Shown: in pieces, positions 1 through 7,114 of the stretch | How the letters are laid out: every line of letters starts with the position of its first letter | How positions within the stretch are numbered: the first letter of the stretch is position 1 | Origin: Pyrobaculum oguniense TE7 | GTDB taxonomy: Archaea; Thermoproteota; Thermoprotei; Thermoproteales; Thermoproteaceae | Length of the DNA stretch: 64,000 nt | NCBI GenBank assembly: GCA_000247545.1 | Contig: CP003316.1 | Coordinates: 1,273,233-1,337,232 of the forward strand | Direction: 5' to 3' | Made by a program: the position numbers and the translations under genes | Notes under the pieces: generated by a model | Database searches by the model: none | Told to the model about the DNA's origin: nothing | Seen by the model: the letters and a program-made list of their open reading frames with translations, nothing else

Positions 1-273
1 CGACTTCTCCCTCACCTGGTCTAAAACGGAAGTTAAGTCACGGGAGAAGCTCTGTAGCGCCTTGGCCTCCCTATCGCTGAGTTTAAAGACCTCAAGCGCC
101 TTGCCGGTTACGTGAGATATGTATGTCTTATACCCCTCCACCACCCGGTCTAGGCTTCCCGATAGGACTCCTCTGCGCCCTATCTCGGCCAGCACCTCTT
201 CTATTGTCGGGGGCTTCTGGGGCGCCAGGGCTTTCTCAAGCCTCTGCCTCAGCTCGTCAGCGGCGGAACCCAT
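1..273 (-). CDS. Hypothetical protein, C-terminal part beyond window
   Basis: The reading frame is open from an ATG to the left edge of the window, giving 91 codons with no stop. The visible part starts MGSAADELRQRLEKAL and is charged and helical, with no signal peptide, membrane segment or recognisable motif. The remainder lies beyond the window, so length and family cannot be judged. An A/T-rich box just upstream (about 20-60 bases before the ATG) fits an own promoter. I do not recognise the protein. The opposite strand carries only a short proline- and serine-rich frame that looks like its shadow. Confidence 0.6.
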   Translation of the reverse strand, partial: MGSAADELRQRLEKALAPQKPPTIEEVLAEIGRRGVLSGSLDRVVEGYKTYISHVTGKALEVFKLSDREAKALQSFSRDLTSVLDQVREKS

Positions 274-352
274 GACTCCCCCTGCGCCCCTCCTAATATG
301 CGTAGTAGGAAAGTCTTGAAATGGCGGGTTTGGTGAAAATTTTAATGAGGAC

Positions 353-952
353 TTACTTTAATTGCTTCCTCCGCCGCCTTAGCGCCAGAGCTACAACGCC
401 GGCGACTGCGGCCAGGGCGACGGCGGCTAGGGCCGCGGCAGTGGAGTAAGTTACGCGGGTGCCCCCGACGTCGAAGCCGGCCGTGCCGGGTATTGCCAGC
501 TCCACGGTCTTGACCTCTCCGGGGCCGAGCTCCACCTCCGCCGCCGCCTCTTTGCCCAGGGCGCGGGCCCTTATGGTGTACCTCCCAGCGAGTGGCTCCA
601 TCTCCCTCGGCGGCTTGGAGGAGGAGTTGCCGCCAACCGCCACGTACTCTATGTACCTGTCCAGCGGCTTCTTGTCGTCGTCAAGGACTACGATATTTAG
701 CACAGCAGTCGGCACCTGCACCACGGCCTCGGCGACTTTTCCGGGCTCCGCGGCGAGCTCCACGGCGAACTCCCTACCGAACGCGGACGCCCTCGCTACG
801 TAGCGCCCGGCCAACACTTCGACTGGCTCTACTCCGCCCCTCCCCGAGGCCACGCCGACGATTTCCACGGGCCAGTCCCTCTGCCTACCGAAGCCGTCAA
901 CAGCGCGCACCGTCAAAAGGGCGGTCGGGACTACGACGACGACGTTTAGCAC
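353..952 (-). CDS. C-terminally membrane-anchored surface protein fragment with two tandem beta repeats
   Basis: A 199-residue GTG-started frame. Residues about 8-82 and 83-157 form two related repeats. Each begins VPTA(L/V)L and shares an LAGRY-x2-RA-x-A-x-G-(R/K)-E core, like the beta-sandwich repeats of archaeal surface proteins. A stalk (IPGTAGFDVGG) is followed by one membrane helix and a basic tail RRRRKQLK, so the protein would sit outside the cell anchored at its C-terminus. There is no N-terminal signal peptide. The same frame continues 12 codons upstream of the GTG with a proline-rich linker before a TGA. This suggests the 5' part of a longer gene has been lost. The function is unknown. 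Confidence 0.55.
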   Translation of the reverse strand: MLNVVVVVPTALLTVRAVDGFGRQRDWPVEIVGVASGRGGVEPVEVLAGRYVARASAFGREFAVELAAEPGKVAEAVVQVPTAVLNIVVLDDDKKPLDRYIEYVAVGGNSSSKPPREMEPLAGRYTIRARALGKEAAAEVELGPGEVKTVELAIPGTAGFDVGGTRVTYSTAAALAAVALAAVAGVVALALRRRRKQLK

Positions 953-1055
953 ATCTGAGGGTGCAGGCGAGTTCGGTGCCTGGGGCCTTCACTTTATACC
1001 TTTGCTGAATATTCCGTGTAATAAGCTTTAATTAATATATACTCAAACTAGATTT

Positions 1056-1715
1056 GTGGATAGGCGCATGTTGAGGAGCCGTGTGTTAGGGATGGCCTTG
1101 GTGGGTGTTGCAACCGTGGTGCTGGCCGCTGTGGTTGCCGCGTTGTTTTTAATGGGCGGCGTCGGGATCGCGGCGGGGAAGCCTCCTATTCCTAAACCTA
1201 AGGACGTGTTTACTGCGGTGTACGAGGCGAGGGTTTTATGCCCCGGCGGCGAAAAGGTGATGAACTTGACGCTGGTGTACCGCGGGGGGAAGCTGGGCGA
1301 GATCTACCTGGGAGGGCTCAGGATCCCGCCGGCGGCGTTTAGACATCCGCACGAGTTGAGCTATATCGGCGAGCTTCTCCTAGATTTGGACATGGTGTAT
1401 AGGGTGGGTAATAGGACTGTGGGGGGTTTTGGAGGACTTGTGAGAAAGGAACAACGGGGCGTCGTCTCCTTGGCGGATTCGCCTTATAAGGCGACTTCGG
1501 TGGTGTCGGTGTTGACCAGCTTCAACTACACGTATTTAGAGGTTGAGGGCCACGGTGTTGCGAAGAACGTGGCCATTGACGGCATGTTTCTCGACTTCGA
1601 CCAGGCATCCGGCGTGCCGTACGCCTTTCAGCTATTCATCATACACAACATCGCTAGACAAATATGCGGTACCTCATCTATGTATATATATGCATATTTG
1701 AAAGAAGTTAAATAA
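1056..1715 (+). CDS. Secreted or membrane-anchored hypothetical protein
   Basis: A protein of 219 residues. An A/T box (ttaatatata) lies about 22 bases before the GTG start, as in leaderless genes; an ATG four codons later is an alternative start. Residues about 8-35 form a strongly hydrophobic segment after a basic start, so this is a signal peptide or membrane anchor. The rest is extracellular-like, with sequons such as NLT, NRT and NYT and two cysteines. No family is recognised. It diverges from the surface-protein fragment on the other strand. A T-rich tract right after the stop could terminate transcription. Confidence 0.7.
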   Translation: MDRRMLRSRVLGMALVGVATVVLAAVVAALFLMGGVGIAAGKPPIPKPKDVFTAVYEARVLCPGGEKVMNLTLVYRGGKLGEIYLGGLRIPPAAFRHPHELSYIGELLLDLDMVYRVGNRTVGGFGGLVRKEQRGVVSLADSPYKATSVVSVLTSFNYTYLEVEGHGVAKNVAIDGMFLDFDQASGVPYAFQLFIIHNIARQICGTSSMYIYAYLKEVK

Positions 1716-2010
1716 TTTTTAATTTTTTCATTTTAAAAATAAAGTTTTTAAATAAATTATTGGCTACGCGGCTAAGTGCCGCATTGTGGATTCGCGAAGC
1801 TTCTAGATAAGTATCGCCCCACTTGTTGATGCTCTATTTTCCCGTTTGCGCGGGTCTCTTTGCCGGATTAATGCCCCGCGTATCGCCACAGCGGTTTTTA
1901 TCCGCAACATCGGTTGCGGGGACTCTACCGCCTTGTTGCGTTTGACGTTAGCGCTGTCACAACGACTCTGTATACAACTACTCTACGTAATGCTTCCGGC
2001 TCATTTCGTC
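1716..2010. other. Intergenic stretch with T-rich tract and one hairpin
   Basis: The first 45 bases are almost pure A/T and probably terminate the upstream gene. The remainder has no convincing reading frame on either strand. The only ordered element I see is a perfect short inverted repeat, listed separately. Confidence 0.5.
1902..1919. repeat. Perfect 7-bp inverted repeat (hairpin)
   Basis: CCGCAAC-atcg-GTTGCGG forms a 7-bp stem with a 4-base loop in otherwise unassigned DNA between a secreted-protein gene and a coiled-coil gene. It could be part of a terminator or a structured RNA. No T-tract follows directly, and I see no C/D-box motifs around it. Confidence 0.4.
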
Positions 2011-2565
2011 TTACTTCCTCAACGCGGCTATCACTGCGGCGTGTATGTCGAGGAGGGTTTTGTGTAGGTCCAGCATTATTTTCTGGAGATCTAGGAGGGT
2101 TTTCTGCATCTCGCCTAGTATCTGAAAAACGGCGTCAATCCTCTTATTAGCCTCGTCTATCCTCTTGCCTAGTTGCTCAGCCAAAGCGTCTATCCTTCTG
2201 TTAGTCTCATCTATTCTCCTATTCAGCTCCTCTGCCAGTTTGTCGATTCTGTTGTTTGTTTCGTCTATGCGTTTGTTGAGCTCGGCGGTGGTTTTGTCTA
2301 TTTTGTTGCTTAGCGTGGTGGAGACTTCGTCTATTCTGGCGTTTACCTCGTCGATTCTGGAGTTGACATCGTCTATCCGCTTGTACAACTCGTCTACTCG
2401 TCTATTCACCTCGTCTATTCTCCTCAACTGCTCTCTAAAGAGGGCCATCTGCATAACCAACATGTCCTCAGCCCTTAGCCTTTCCCCCTTAGAAATCTTC
2501 TCCACAACATAGTCAAGAGATTTCCCCAAGACCTTGTCAAGAGCCTGAGCCGACACAGACTCCAC
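2011..2565 (-). CDS. Coiled-coil repeat protein
   Basis: A protein of 184 residues. Residues about 48-155 are a nearly unbroken heptad/hendecad pattern built on RIDE-x-N-x-RID units, which predicts a long parallel coiled coil. It is flanked by a helical N-terminal part and a leucine-rich tail. There is no membrane segment. Pyrobaculum genomes contain multi-copy coiled-coil families of this kind (PaREP-type), which is my best placement. The partner is unknown. The opposite strand shows an artificial serine/leucine-rich frame caused by the repeat. An A/T box about 25 bases before the GTG supports the chosen start. Confidence 0.7.
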   Translation of the reverse strand: MESVSAQALDKVLGKSLDYVVEKISKGERLRAEDMLVMQMALFREQLRRIDEVNRRVDELYKRIDDVNSRIDEVNARIDEVSTTLSNKIDKTTAELNKRIDETNNRIDKLAEELNRRIDETNRRIDALAEQLGKRIDEANKRIDAVFQILGEMQKTLLDLQKIMLDLHKTLLDIHAAVIAALRK

Positions 2566-3115
2566 GTATTAGAAAAAACCTCTAAGTATATGAAGGTCGT
2601 GCTCGGCGATCGACTTGCCGTGGCCCAAGCATCGCGATTTCTCTCTAGCTTCCAAAAAACGTCTCGCCTTACCAGGCCTCAGTGGAACTCAGCGCTCTGC
2701 ATATGGCTAACCCGAGGCGAGAAAATGAAGCTCTCATGAGATATCCTAAATGCGACGACGAGGCGCCGGGGTAATGATGGTGCTTGATGGTCTTCTTTGA
2801 ATTAATCGTGGGTCTTCGACTGGCAGGGACGTATTATTCTTTTGAAGATTGGCGGCTCGCTTTCTTCACGGCGTATTTTTCTGTGCAACTTTCGTCATCG
2901 CGGCAGATGCGCGCAGAGTAGCTCCCCAGCCCAGGGAGGGCAACACCGCCAGGCCTAGACCGGCCACATGCCTAGGTTTCCATCACAGGGGCGGCCGCCC
3001 CGCGGGTTTTACACGTCGTGTAACAACGTAGCCTCTGGTTAGGGCATTGAGATAGGCGCAGTTACTGAAACCGCCGCTTGGTACTGCGCGTAATTTGGGC
3101 GTGGTCTCTACTGGG
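2566..3115. other. Long intergenic stretch without clear genes
   Basis: No convincing gene is seen. On the plus strand, an ATG at about 2591 opens a 49-codon frame (MKVVLGDRLAVAQASRF...). It is too short and unlike anything I know to call. A 15-base imperfect-centre palindrome (ttacacg-t-cgtgtaa) lies at 3009-3023. The next identifiable element is the ATPase fragment that follows. Confidence 0.4.
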
Positions 3116-3260
3116 CTACTTCCAAAGCGCCTTTCTTACGGCTTCTCTGCGAAGCGGCGTCTGCCGATGCCGAGCTCGGGGTCTCTCCCGGGAGGAGGCT
3201 CCCAGAAGCGGGGTCCTCTGGGTATCGCGTCAACTATTATGTTCGAGCCCCACTCTCCGG
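3116..3260 (-). pseudogene. Remnant of the C-terminus of an AAA-type ATPase
   Basis: On the minus strand, IIVDAIP...FWEPPPGRDPELGIGR matches the tail of the intact AAA ATPase encoded around 17.4-18.4 kb (LIVDTLP...GEPPPERDPELGIGR). After a frame change, LRREAVRKALWK-stop matches that protein's terminal HREAVRRALGG-stop. Start, P-loop and most of the body are missing. It is therefore a fragment with at least one frameshift, left by duplication or decay. The homology is seen directly between two places in this window; the history is inferred. Confidence 0.7.
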
Positions 3261-3640
3261 CGTAGCCGCCGGGGCCCGCTCCGCTACTCCACCGCTGACC
3301 AGTCCCGTGGTGCCGGCAGTCGTTTACTCTGGCAATGGACACGGCATCTCATCCCACACTTCATCCCCTGCTTGGTGGTGTGTGCCCTTGGCGGCACCTT
3401 TTAGAAGTCGCCACTTGTCTTTCCAGCCCACTCCATGAGAACGACTAACCCAAGCCGTAGCCACCACAAGCAACTAGTCTTAAGCCCGTCCGGCGACTAC
3501 CCCACGAAGCCGCGGTTGGAGTTCCCAGCAGTTGCGAAGACCCCGGCCAGAGCCTCCGAAATCTTAGCAACGGCTTACACTTCCTCAGTGGTGCAGGAGT
3601 CTCTACCCGCGGCAAGTGTTGGGGTTGGTGGGGCCTACCT
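3261..3640. other. Intergenic stretch, no supported gene
   Basis: Several frames stay open here, but none has convincing composition, start context or family resemblance. Upstream parts of the decayed ATPase may be hidden here, but I cannot align them by eye. Confidence 0.35.
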
Positions 3641-4126
3641 CTATCCCCGCGACGTCGTCTCTAGATGTCTCACAGCCGTCTCCACCACCTTCTTTACGTA
3701 TTTAACCTCGTCTTTTACCTGCTCCGGTGTCAGCCTCGCCTCGTGGAATCCCTCGACGTGGAGAAACCAGGCGCTTTTCCACCACAGCTTGAAATCTTCT
3801 CCTTCTCTCTTCGCTATTTTGTCCACGGCTGCGAACAAAAGCGCGGCGGTCCACCTGCCCTGCTCCTCGGCTTTTTGCGCCTCTTCAAGGCCTAGGGCCA
3901 CCGCCAAGGCCTTCACCGCCTCCTCAGCCGCCTTGTAAAGCTTCTCACTGGCCTGCACCGGGTCCCCCTCCGCTAGGGCCACCCCCTCCGCCAAAAACCT
4001 CTTAGCAAGCTCAAGGTGGGCAGAAGCACGGCGGGGAGGGTCAACTCCGAGAGCCTTGGATAGGAGATCTACCAGGTCAATACCTCTTTTTCTAACCTCG
4101 GCGAGTAGGAACTCTGGAATTTCCAC
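3641..4126 (-). CDS. PaREP1-family protein
   Basis: A protein of 161 residues. After an N-terminal segment, the core has the PaREP1 pattern: AKRFLAEG, then VQASEKLYKAAEEAVKALA, then GRWTAALLFAA, then LHVEGFHEARLTPEQV, all helical. PaREP1/PaREP8 (Pfam PF05942) is a multi-copy archaeal family of unknown function first named in P. aerophilum. From memory it has been grouped with HEPN-like helical bundles, but I see no RX4-6H motif here. A box TATTTAAG lies about 25 bases before the GTG start, so the mRNA is probably leaderless. It lies next to another family member and an ATPase fragment. Confidence 0.85.
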   Translation of the reverse strand: MEIPEFLLAEVRKRGIDLVDLLSKALGVDPPRRASAHLELAKRFLAEGVALAEGDPVQASEKLYKAAEEAVKALAVALGLEEAQKAEEQGRWTAALLFAAVDKIAKREGEDFKLWWKSAWFLHVEGFHEARLTPEQVKDEVKYVKKVVETAVRHLETTSRG

Positions 4127-4287
4127 GGGATATCGGGGAGGCCGGCTTAAATACTTGTGGCCGCCGTCCCTAGGTCCGGCACTTCAGGTTCGTGGGATCT
4201 GGTGGTTTGGGGTGTTTAGGTCCTTGTGAGGTTTGTAGACCTGGGCCGACGGTATTGAGCCGCGCGTGGGGGCGCCGCAACCCCTTG

Positions 4288-4773
4288 CTACTGTAGTAGC
4301 TTTTTAACCTCCTCCAGCCCCCTTAACAGCCTCTCAATGTCCTCTCTGGCGGCGGCGTCGTCGGGGTACCGGCTGAAGATGCCCTCTTTATCTGGGCCGT
4401 TGTACTGGTATTCGTGGAGGTTAAGGGCTATGTCGGTGTACATCAACACGGAGTCGCCGTATTTCCTCGCCAGTATTTGGGCAACTCTCCTGACCCGTGT
4501 TGATGGCATGAAGGCCACCACCCAGTCGGCCTCGCTCAGCCTCTTGCCGCCGCGTAGCTTCCTCACGCCAACAAACGCCGTCCTTAATACCTCCTTTTCC
4601 TTCAGCGCGAGGGCGGCTAAGAGGGCTTTCCACGCCTGCCACGCCTTCCCCGCGGCGTTTCTCACAAGGCCCTCCTCGAGAAACCTCTTGGCGAGCTCCG
4701 CCTCGTATGAGACCTCTAGCAACCTGGCTTTCAAGTACCCCACCTCGTCTCTCCACGGCTTTGAAAGCTCCAT
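4288..4773 (-). CDS. PaREP1/PaREP8-family protein
   Basis: A protein of 161 residues, helical and soluble. Characteristic parts are AELAKRFLEEGLVRNAAGKA, WQAWKALLAALA and ALNLHEYQYNGPD followed by SRYPDD. The same parts occur in the protein at about 19 kb (ALNIHDYQYHGPD, SRYRTRE), so the two are paralogues within the window. The function is unknown. A TATA-like stretch (ctaaaatac) about 25 bases upstream gives it its own promoter. That promoter lies inside the end of a 44-codon frame on the same strand, listed separately. Confidence 0.85.
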   Translation of the reverse strand: MELSKPWRDEVGYLKARLLEVSYEAELAKRFLEEGLVRNAAGKAWQAWKALLAALALKEKEVLRTAFVGVRKLRGGKRLSEADWVVAFMPSTRVRRVAQILARKYGDSVLMYTDIALNLHEYQYNGPDKEGIFSRYPDDAAAREDIERLLRGLEEVKKLLQ

Positions 4774-4783
4774 GAAAGTGTAC

Positions 4784-4918
4784 CTATATTGAGTATTTTA
4801 GCCTTTTAGCGGGTAGAGTCTTGGCTACGAGGCGTTTCGCGCCGTCGGGGACGTATCTCTGCGTGGCCGAGACTTCGAAGAAATCGGCGGGGCCAAGATG
4901 TAGACGAGATTTCGCCAT
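4784..4918 (-). CDS. Candidate 44-residue protein upstream of a PaREP gene
   Basis: An ATG-started frame begins MAKSRLHLGPADFFEVSATQ and ends AKRLKYSI. It closes 10 bases before the PaREP1/8 start on the same strand. Its composition is balanced and protein-like, unlike nearby shadow frames. It may be a small real gene in one unit with the PaREP gene. It may also be the surviving C-terminus of a lost gene, because only weak A/T sequence lies about 40 bases upstream of its ATG. No family is recognised. Confidence 0.4.
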   Translation of the reverse strand: MAKSRLHLGPADFFEVSATQRYVPDGAKRLVAKTLPAKRLKYSI

Positions 4919-5214
4919 TGCTGGTGGAGGAGTTGATCCGCTATAGGGCGTTAGTTAATTTAAAGGAGACCTAAGAGCTCCATGCTGGTGGCGGCCCCGT
5001 GCTGAGGAGTGCTCGGGCGCCGTAGCCATATTACCTGCCGTAGCCGAGAAGAGGTGGATGTTGTGCCTCGGAGGGCAGTGTTGACTAAGCTGTTGTTGTG
5101 AGAAACGGGGCGAAAAGCTGTTGAGGGGCTATGCCTTAGCCAAGAGGCCACATGTCGCCATTGGAGGGAGCCTTCAGACGCTGGGAGGGGGGCGTTGAGG
5201 CTGAGGCGCCTTTT
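4919..5214. other. Intergenic stretch, nothing identified
   Basis: Apart from an A/T stretch near 4950-4965 that could be a promoter for the small frame, I see no gene, RNA or repeat. A 63-codon minus-strand frame here has unlike-protein composition and is rejected. Confidence 0.4.
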
Positions 5215-5748
5215 CTAGGTTCTGTAGAGCTTTGCGTTTTTGGGGAGCCTCGGCACGAGGGCCATTGCCACGGCGGCTAGGTTCAGCTGGTACCGCGTAA
5301 CCCTCCTGCCTGTCAGCACGCCGATGATACCCTCTCTGTAGCCCACGGAGGGCTTTTTAAAATACCTCTCGGCGAGTTCGCCTAACTCCACGCCTTTAAG
5401 CACGTCGGGTAGGAAGGCGGTTGGGATCTGGAAGGCTGGGCCGAAGCCGAGGGTCACAGCGCCGCTTCTGTCAGCCACGGCGGCCACTGTGATGTCTAGA
5501 TGCGCGCCCCCTGCCTGCACGGCGCCGGCTTCCACCCCCACTCCGTGCTCGGCGCCGGGGACTGCCTCCAGGGCGGCCTTTGCCCTCGCCACGGCGCCTT
5601 TCACCACCTCCTCAAGGCCCACCGGCTGGGGAGGCGTGCCGGCCGGCCTCCCCACGGGCACCACCTCTGCGGGGAATCCGAAAAGCCTATAGGCGTCTTT
5701 TACAGCCCTTATCTTGTTTGGGTTTTTCGTGCCTACCGCAACGATCAC
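5215..5748 (-). CDS. Inosine/xanthosine triphosphatase (YjjX/DUF84 family)
   Basis: A 177-residue protein of the non-canonical purine NTPase family that hydrolyses ITP and XTP to monophosphates, keeping deaminated purines out of nucleic acids. Family signatures are the N-terminal VAVGTKNPNKIRAVKDA, the GVGVEAG motif, GFGPAFQIP and the C-terminal VTRYQLNLAAVAMAL. Length is normal for the family. The GTG start follows the stop of the methyltransferase gene by 10 bases, so the two are probably one transcript. It acts in the cytoplasm. Confidence 0.9.
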   Translation of the reverse strand: MIVAVGTKNPNKIRAVKDAYRLFGFPAEVVPVGRPAGTPPQPVGLEEVVKGAVARAKAALEAVPGAEHGVGVEAGAVQAGGAHLDITVAAVADRSGAVTLGFGPAFQIPTAFLPDVLKGVELGELAERYFKKPSVGYREGIIGVLTGRRVTRYQLNLAAVAMALVPRLPKNAKLYRT

Positions 5749-5758
5749 GTGGGGTCGT

Positions 5759-6373
5759 CTATGCCCGTTTAAATTCTATACAGGCGAAGCCTGCCCTCTC
5801 GGCCTCGTCTATGGACGCCTCCGTGGGCTCCTCCTCCCCGGCGCCGGGCGGAGGGGCGAAAAGCGTCGCCACGAGCCTCACGGGTTTAAGCCCCTTAGCC
5901 ATCCCCACAACTTCCCTCACCGTGTAAAACCGCGCTCTTGAGTAAAACGGATGCCCTCCTCTGCCGAGCTCGGAGTACAACCTGCCCCACGGCGACTCTC
6001 TAGGCACGATGCACGCCACTACTCTCCCAGCGGCGCGGGCCGCTTCACGTAGAAGCGCCTCGGGATCCTGTACGAAGCATATCGTAACCACTATAAGGGC
6101 ACAGGGATATGCGCCGTCCTTTAAGGGGAGCATCTCCCCCACGCCCTCCACGAGGTCGAGCTCTCTTGGGGCTAGCCTAAGCATCTCTCTTACTGGGTCC
6201 ACCCCGGCGGCTATGCCCAGGGGGGCGGCGAATCTGCCAGTGGCAACCCCTATCTCAACACCGCCTCGACAGTTGAACGTGGAGGCTGCCATAAGCTCAG
6301 ATCTGTAGAGCTGGGGATGCCTCTCGTACCAGGCGTCGTAGTCCCTAGCCCTTTCCCTAAACACTTCTAACAT
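5759..6373 (-). CDS. Class I SAM-dependent methyltransferase
   Basis: A protein of 204 residues. Motif I is VEIGVATGRFAAPLG (about residues 39-53), then GVDPV binds the ribose, GVGEMLPLKDGAYPCALI is motif II/III, and a VREVVGMAKGLKP segment follows. This is the Methyltransf_11 pattern. The substrate is unknown; related archaeal genes act on small molecules, lipids or tRNA. Its start overlaps the upstream gene by 17 bases, and the NTPase gene follows 10 bases after its stop. The three genes thus look like an operon. C-terminal residues include an acidic GEEEPTEASIDEAER stretch. Confidence 0.8.
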   Translation of the reverse strand: MLEVFRERARDYDAWYERHPQLYRSELMAASTFNCRGGVEIGVATGRFAAPLGIAAGVDPVREMLRLAPRELDLVEGVGEMLPLKDGAYPCALIVVTICFVQDPEALLREAARAAGRVVACIVPRESPWGRLYSELGRGGHPFYSRARFYTVREVVGMAKGLKPVRLVATLFAPPPGAGEEEPTEASIDEAERAGFACIEFKRA

Positions 6374-6722
6374 GGGGGCAACTGCCTCTTTTTCCTATCT
6401 TTACCGTGTATATGTGTTTATCTGACACCAACGCCACCCGGCCGGCGGAGCCGGCGGGTTGAACCACCACCGCGCCGCCGGAGCCCTTTTTGATATACAC
6501 GCCGTCCTCTCTCCGCTGGATCTCCCCATACAGGGCCAGGTATGTCGGCTGTATGTGGTAGCCCTCCACGTCGATGTACCTGAGTAGTAAATCATCTGGA
6601 GCGTCGACAATACATATGACTACTCTATCCCCCTCTCTGTAGGCGTAGATAGGCCGCTCCCTAGATGCCGGTATTAGATTCACGAGGTGTGACAACAGGT
6701 ACAGCCAGGTAGTCCAGTCCAC
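6357..6722 (-). CDS. Hypothetical protein, first gene of methyltransferase operon
   Basis: A protein of 121 residues beginning from a GTG (MDWTTWLYLLSHLVNL). It has an amphipathic N-terminus and then beta-rich sequence such as RVVICIVDAPDDLLLRYIDV and VALVSDKHIYTVKIGK, ending in a Cys-containing tail. No family is recognised and there is no clear membrane segment. It overlaps the methyltransferase start by 17 bases, which implies translational coupling. Its function may therefore relate to that enzyme, but this is inference from position only. Confidence 0.65.
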   Translation of the reverse strand: MDWTTWLYLLSHLVNLIPASRERPIYAYREGDRVVICIVDAPDDLLLRYIDVEGYHIQPTYLALYGEIQRREDGVYIKKGSGGAVVVQPAGSAGRVALVSDKHIYTVKIGKRGSCPHVRSV

Positions 6723-6822
6723 ATATGGATCTATGCGTAGATTAAAGTTTAAACCCCCGCCTCGGCTATGTGGTTGAGGCTGGGATGTACCAGCTCGGTT
6801 GTGGACGCTGTTGTGTGCAGGG

Positions 6823-7110
6823 CTATTTTGACCAGTAGGACTTCTCGCTTAGCGCCTTTTTTAGCTCTTCAGCGGCGGCTGAACAGCCGTTTTTTCTAAG
6901 CCAGTCGCTTATCGCCTTGGTTATTAAGTCTGCGTTGTGTCTGCCCAACGCCTTTTCTAGAACTTCATAAGCCCGCCACGGCTCCTCCAGTAGGTAGTAG
7001 TCAAACGGCCTGCCGAAGACGGAGACAACCCTATAGTGTACAAGAGCCCTAAGCGAGACGGGGGCCTCTGCGAAGAATTTAAGCAAGAGATCCTTAGTAA
7101 TACACGTCAT
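6823..7110 (-). CDS. Small partner protein of a KaiC-like ATPase
   Basis: A 95-residue helical protein. The segment YEVLEKALGRHNADLITKAI followed by SDWLRKNG recurs in the product of a second, decayed KaiC cassette (YRVLVDAMGRHNADLI, YDWLLRGG). The pairing with a KaiC-like gene is therefore maintained in two places. Its ATG overlaps the ATPase stop in ATGA, so translation is coupled. The function is unknown; a regulator or adaptor of the ATPase is a reasonable guess. The start sequence lies in a 14-bp direct repeat shared with the ATPase start. Confidence 0.75.
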   Translation of the reverse strand: MTCITKDLLLKFFAEAPVSLRALVHYRVVSVFGRPFDYYLLEEPWRAYEVLEKALGRHNADLITKAISDWLRKNGCSAAAEELKKALSEKSYWSK

Positions 7111-7114
7111 ATCC
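7101..7114. repeat. 14-bp direct repeat, copy 1
   Basis: TACACGTCATATCC occurs here and again at 8306-8319 in the same orientation. The two copies bracket the KaiC-like coding region from its probable start codon to its stop. On the coding strand each copy contains ATGACGTGTA, the start of one of the two genes. Confidence 0.8.

Noticed and set aside
2165-2512. Plus-strand 115-codon Ser/Leu/Ile-rich frame
   Set aside because: It is the antisense of the coiled-coil heptad repeats and mirrors their periodicity; no promoter or natural composition.
2690-2790. C/D-box sRNA candidate near aatgatgg
   Set aside because: C-like boxes are imperfect and no CTGA D box stands at the right distance.
3239-3262. 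GTTCGAGCCCC, resembling a tRNA T-loop
   Set aside because: No acceptor stem, anticodon arm or D-arm can be folded around it; the bases belong to the ATPase remnant on the other strand.
4960-5151. 63-codon minus-strand frame
   Set aside because: Ser/Thr/Arg-rich random composition, no promoter, no family.
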